This document shows, piece by piece, positions 41,707 through 41,979 of a stretch of DNA of 41,979 nt; within the stretch, counting starts at the first letter, position 1; every line of letters begins with the position of its first letter. The translations under genes and the position numbers were made by a program. The notes under the pieces are model-generated. The model was not told where the DNA came from, ran no database searches, and was given only the letters and a program-made list of their open reading frames with translations. The stretch is from contig JBKJTT010000071.1 of assembly GCA_046590205.1 (NCBI GenBank), positions 1 through 41,979 of the forward strand. The letters run 5' to 3'. The stretch comes from DATDEW01 sp046590205 (GTDB taxonomy: Bacteria > Bacteroidota > Ignavibacteria > Palsa-1295).

Positions 41707-41979
41707 CAACTTTCTCTCAAGCAATCCGTGAATCCCACCAAAGCCACCATTACTCATTACAATAACCACATCTCCCTCTTTCGCGATCTCGGCTATCTTA
41801 TCACTTATCTGTTCGGCATCTTCGAGGTAGTACGCATCCTTCCCGTTGGCTCTGATATCTGACATCACTTGCTCGGGGTCGAGACGCTCGGATTCCGAGA
41901 GCAGATGCAGCCGCGCTATCTGCGAGATAAGCACAACATCTGCATTTGCAAAACACTCTGCAAGTTCTTTCTGGAAGAT
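41701..41979 (-). CDS. mpl: Mur ligase C-terminus, Mpl-like (partial)
   Basis: The last 92 codons of a gene running off the right edge. IFQKELAECFANADVVLISQIARLHLL and GDVVIVMSNGGFGGIHGLLERKL match the C-terminal domain of UDP-N-acetylmuramate:L-Ala-gamma-D-Glu-meso-Dap ligase (Mpl), which recycles peptidoglycan peptides; MSNGGFGGIH is characteristic. MurC is a less likely alternative. Amino-terminal ATPase domain not in the window. Confidence 0.8.
   Translation of the reverse strand: MFQKELAECFANADVVLISQIARLHLLSESERLDPEQVMSDIRANGKDAYYLEDAEQISDKIAEIAKEGDVVIVMSNGGFGGIHGLLERKLS

Overview
The window looks like chromosomal DNA of a member of the Bacteroidota/Chlorobi (FCB) group, most plausibly an Ignavibacteria- or Kapabacteria-like lineage. 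The evidence is a protein ending in a type IX secretion (Por) sorting domain, repeated TAnnTTTG promoter elements of the Bacteroidota type with almost no Shine-Dalgarno sequences, lipid A genes, SPII lipoproteins and an FCB-style OmpA barrel. The exact lineage is inference. There are no insertion sequences, phage genes or CRISPR arrays; most of the window is ordinary housekeeping DNA with a stress/envelope cluster in the middle.

Layout. 1-2262 (-): most of a B12-dependent ribonucleotide reductase (NrdJ), cut by the left edge. 2263-2860: long intergenic region with the nrdJ promoter, two DnaA-box-like sites and a decayed 5' end of a second mpg gene. 2861-6548: a beta-propeller lipoprotein, the intact mpg, a DipZ-C-terminal-like thioredoxin lipoprotein, an OB-fold membrane-anchored protein and a divergent small XRE regulator with a C-box-like tandem operator. 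6619-12772 (+): Rieske oxygenase, gatB, tpiA, a homocysteine-methyltransferase/MTHFR fusion lacking its zinc ligands, and a GT2 glycosyltransferase.

12830-24025: mostly minus-strand envelope and stress genes: an OmpA-family protein plus a small OMP, lmo0937-family peptide plus YtxH, an AsmA-like protein, a lipoprotein, a 922-aa ice-binding-like (DUF3494) T9SS adhesin, an AraC-type regulator, and a DUF2383 four-helix protein. Five promoters here share one architecture: a TAnnTTTG -7 element, a TTATGTAA half-site at the -33 position, and a second half-site exactly 21 bp further upstream. The adhesin promoter has four such half-sites at exact 21-bp steps. The AraC-type regulator encoded inside the cluster is the obvious candidate to bind them. 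This is the most striking undescribed feature of the window.

24192-34958 (+ mainly): HpnB/CruC-like glycosyltransferase, a secreted tandem TonB_C protein (-), a solitary UgpC-type ABC ATPase, NYN-domain and DinB-type proteins, uvrA, then the tightly packed lpxB-DUF374-lpxK-C26 amidotransferase operon. 35029-37891: histone H1-like protein, SpoU-type RNA methyltransferase plus small membrane protein, glycyl-tRNA synthetase, tRNA-Leu(GAG). 37932-41979: an AAA ATPase, deoxyhypusine-synthase-like enzyme and small membrane protein operon (-), a heptosyltransferase-like GT9 (+), and the C-terminus of a Mur ligase of the Mpl type, cut by the right edge.
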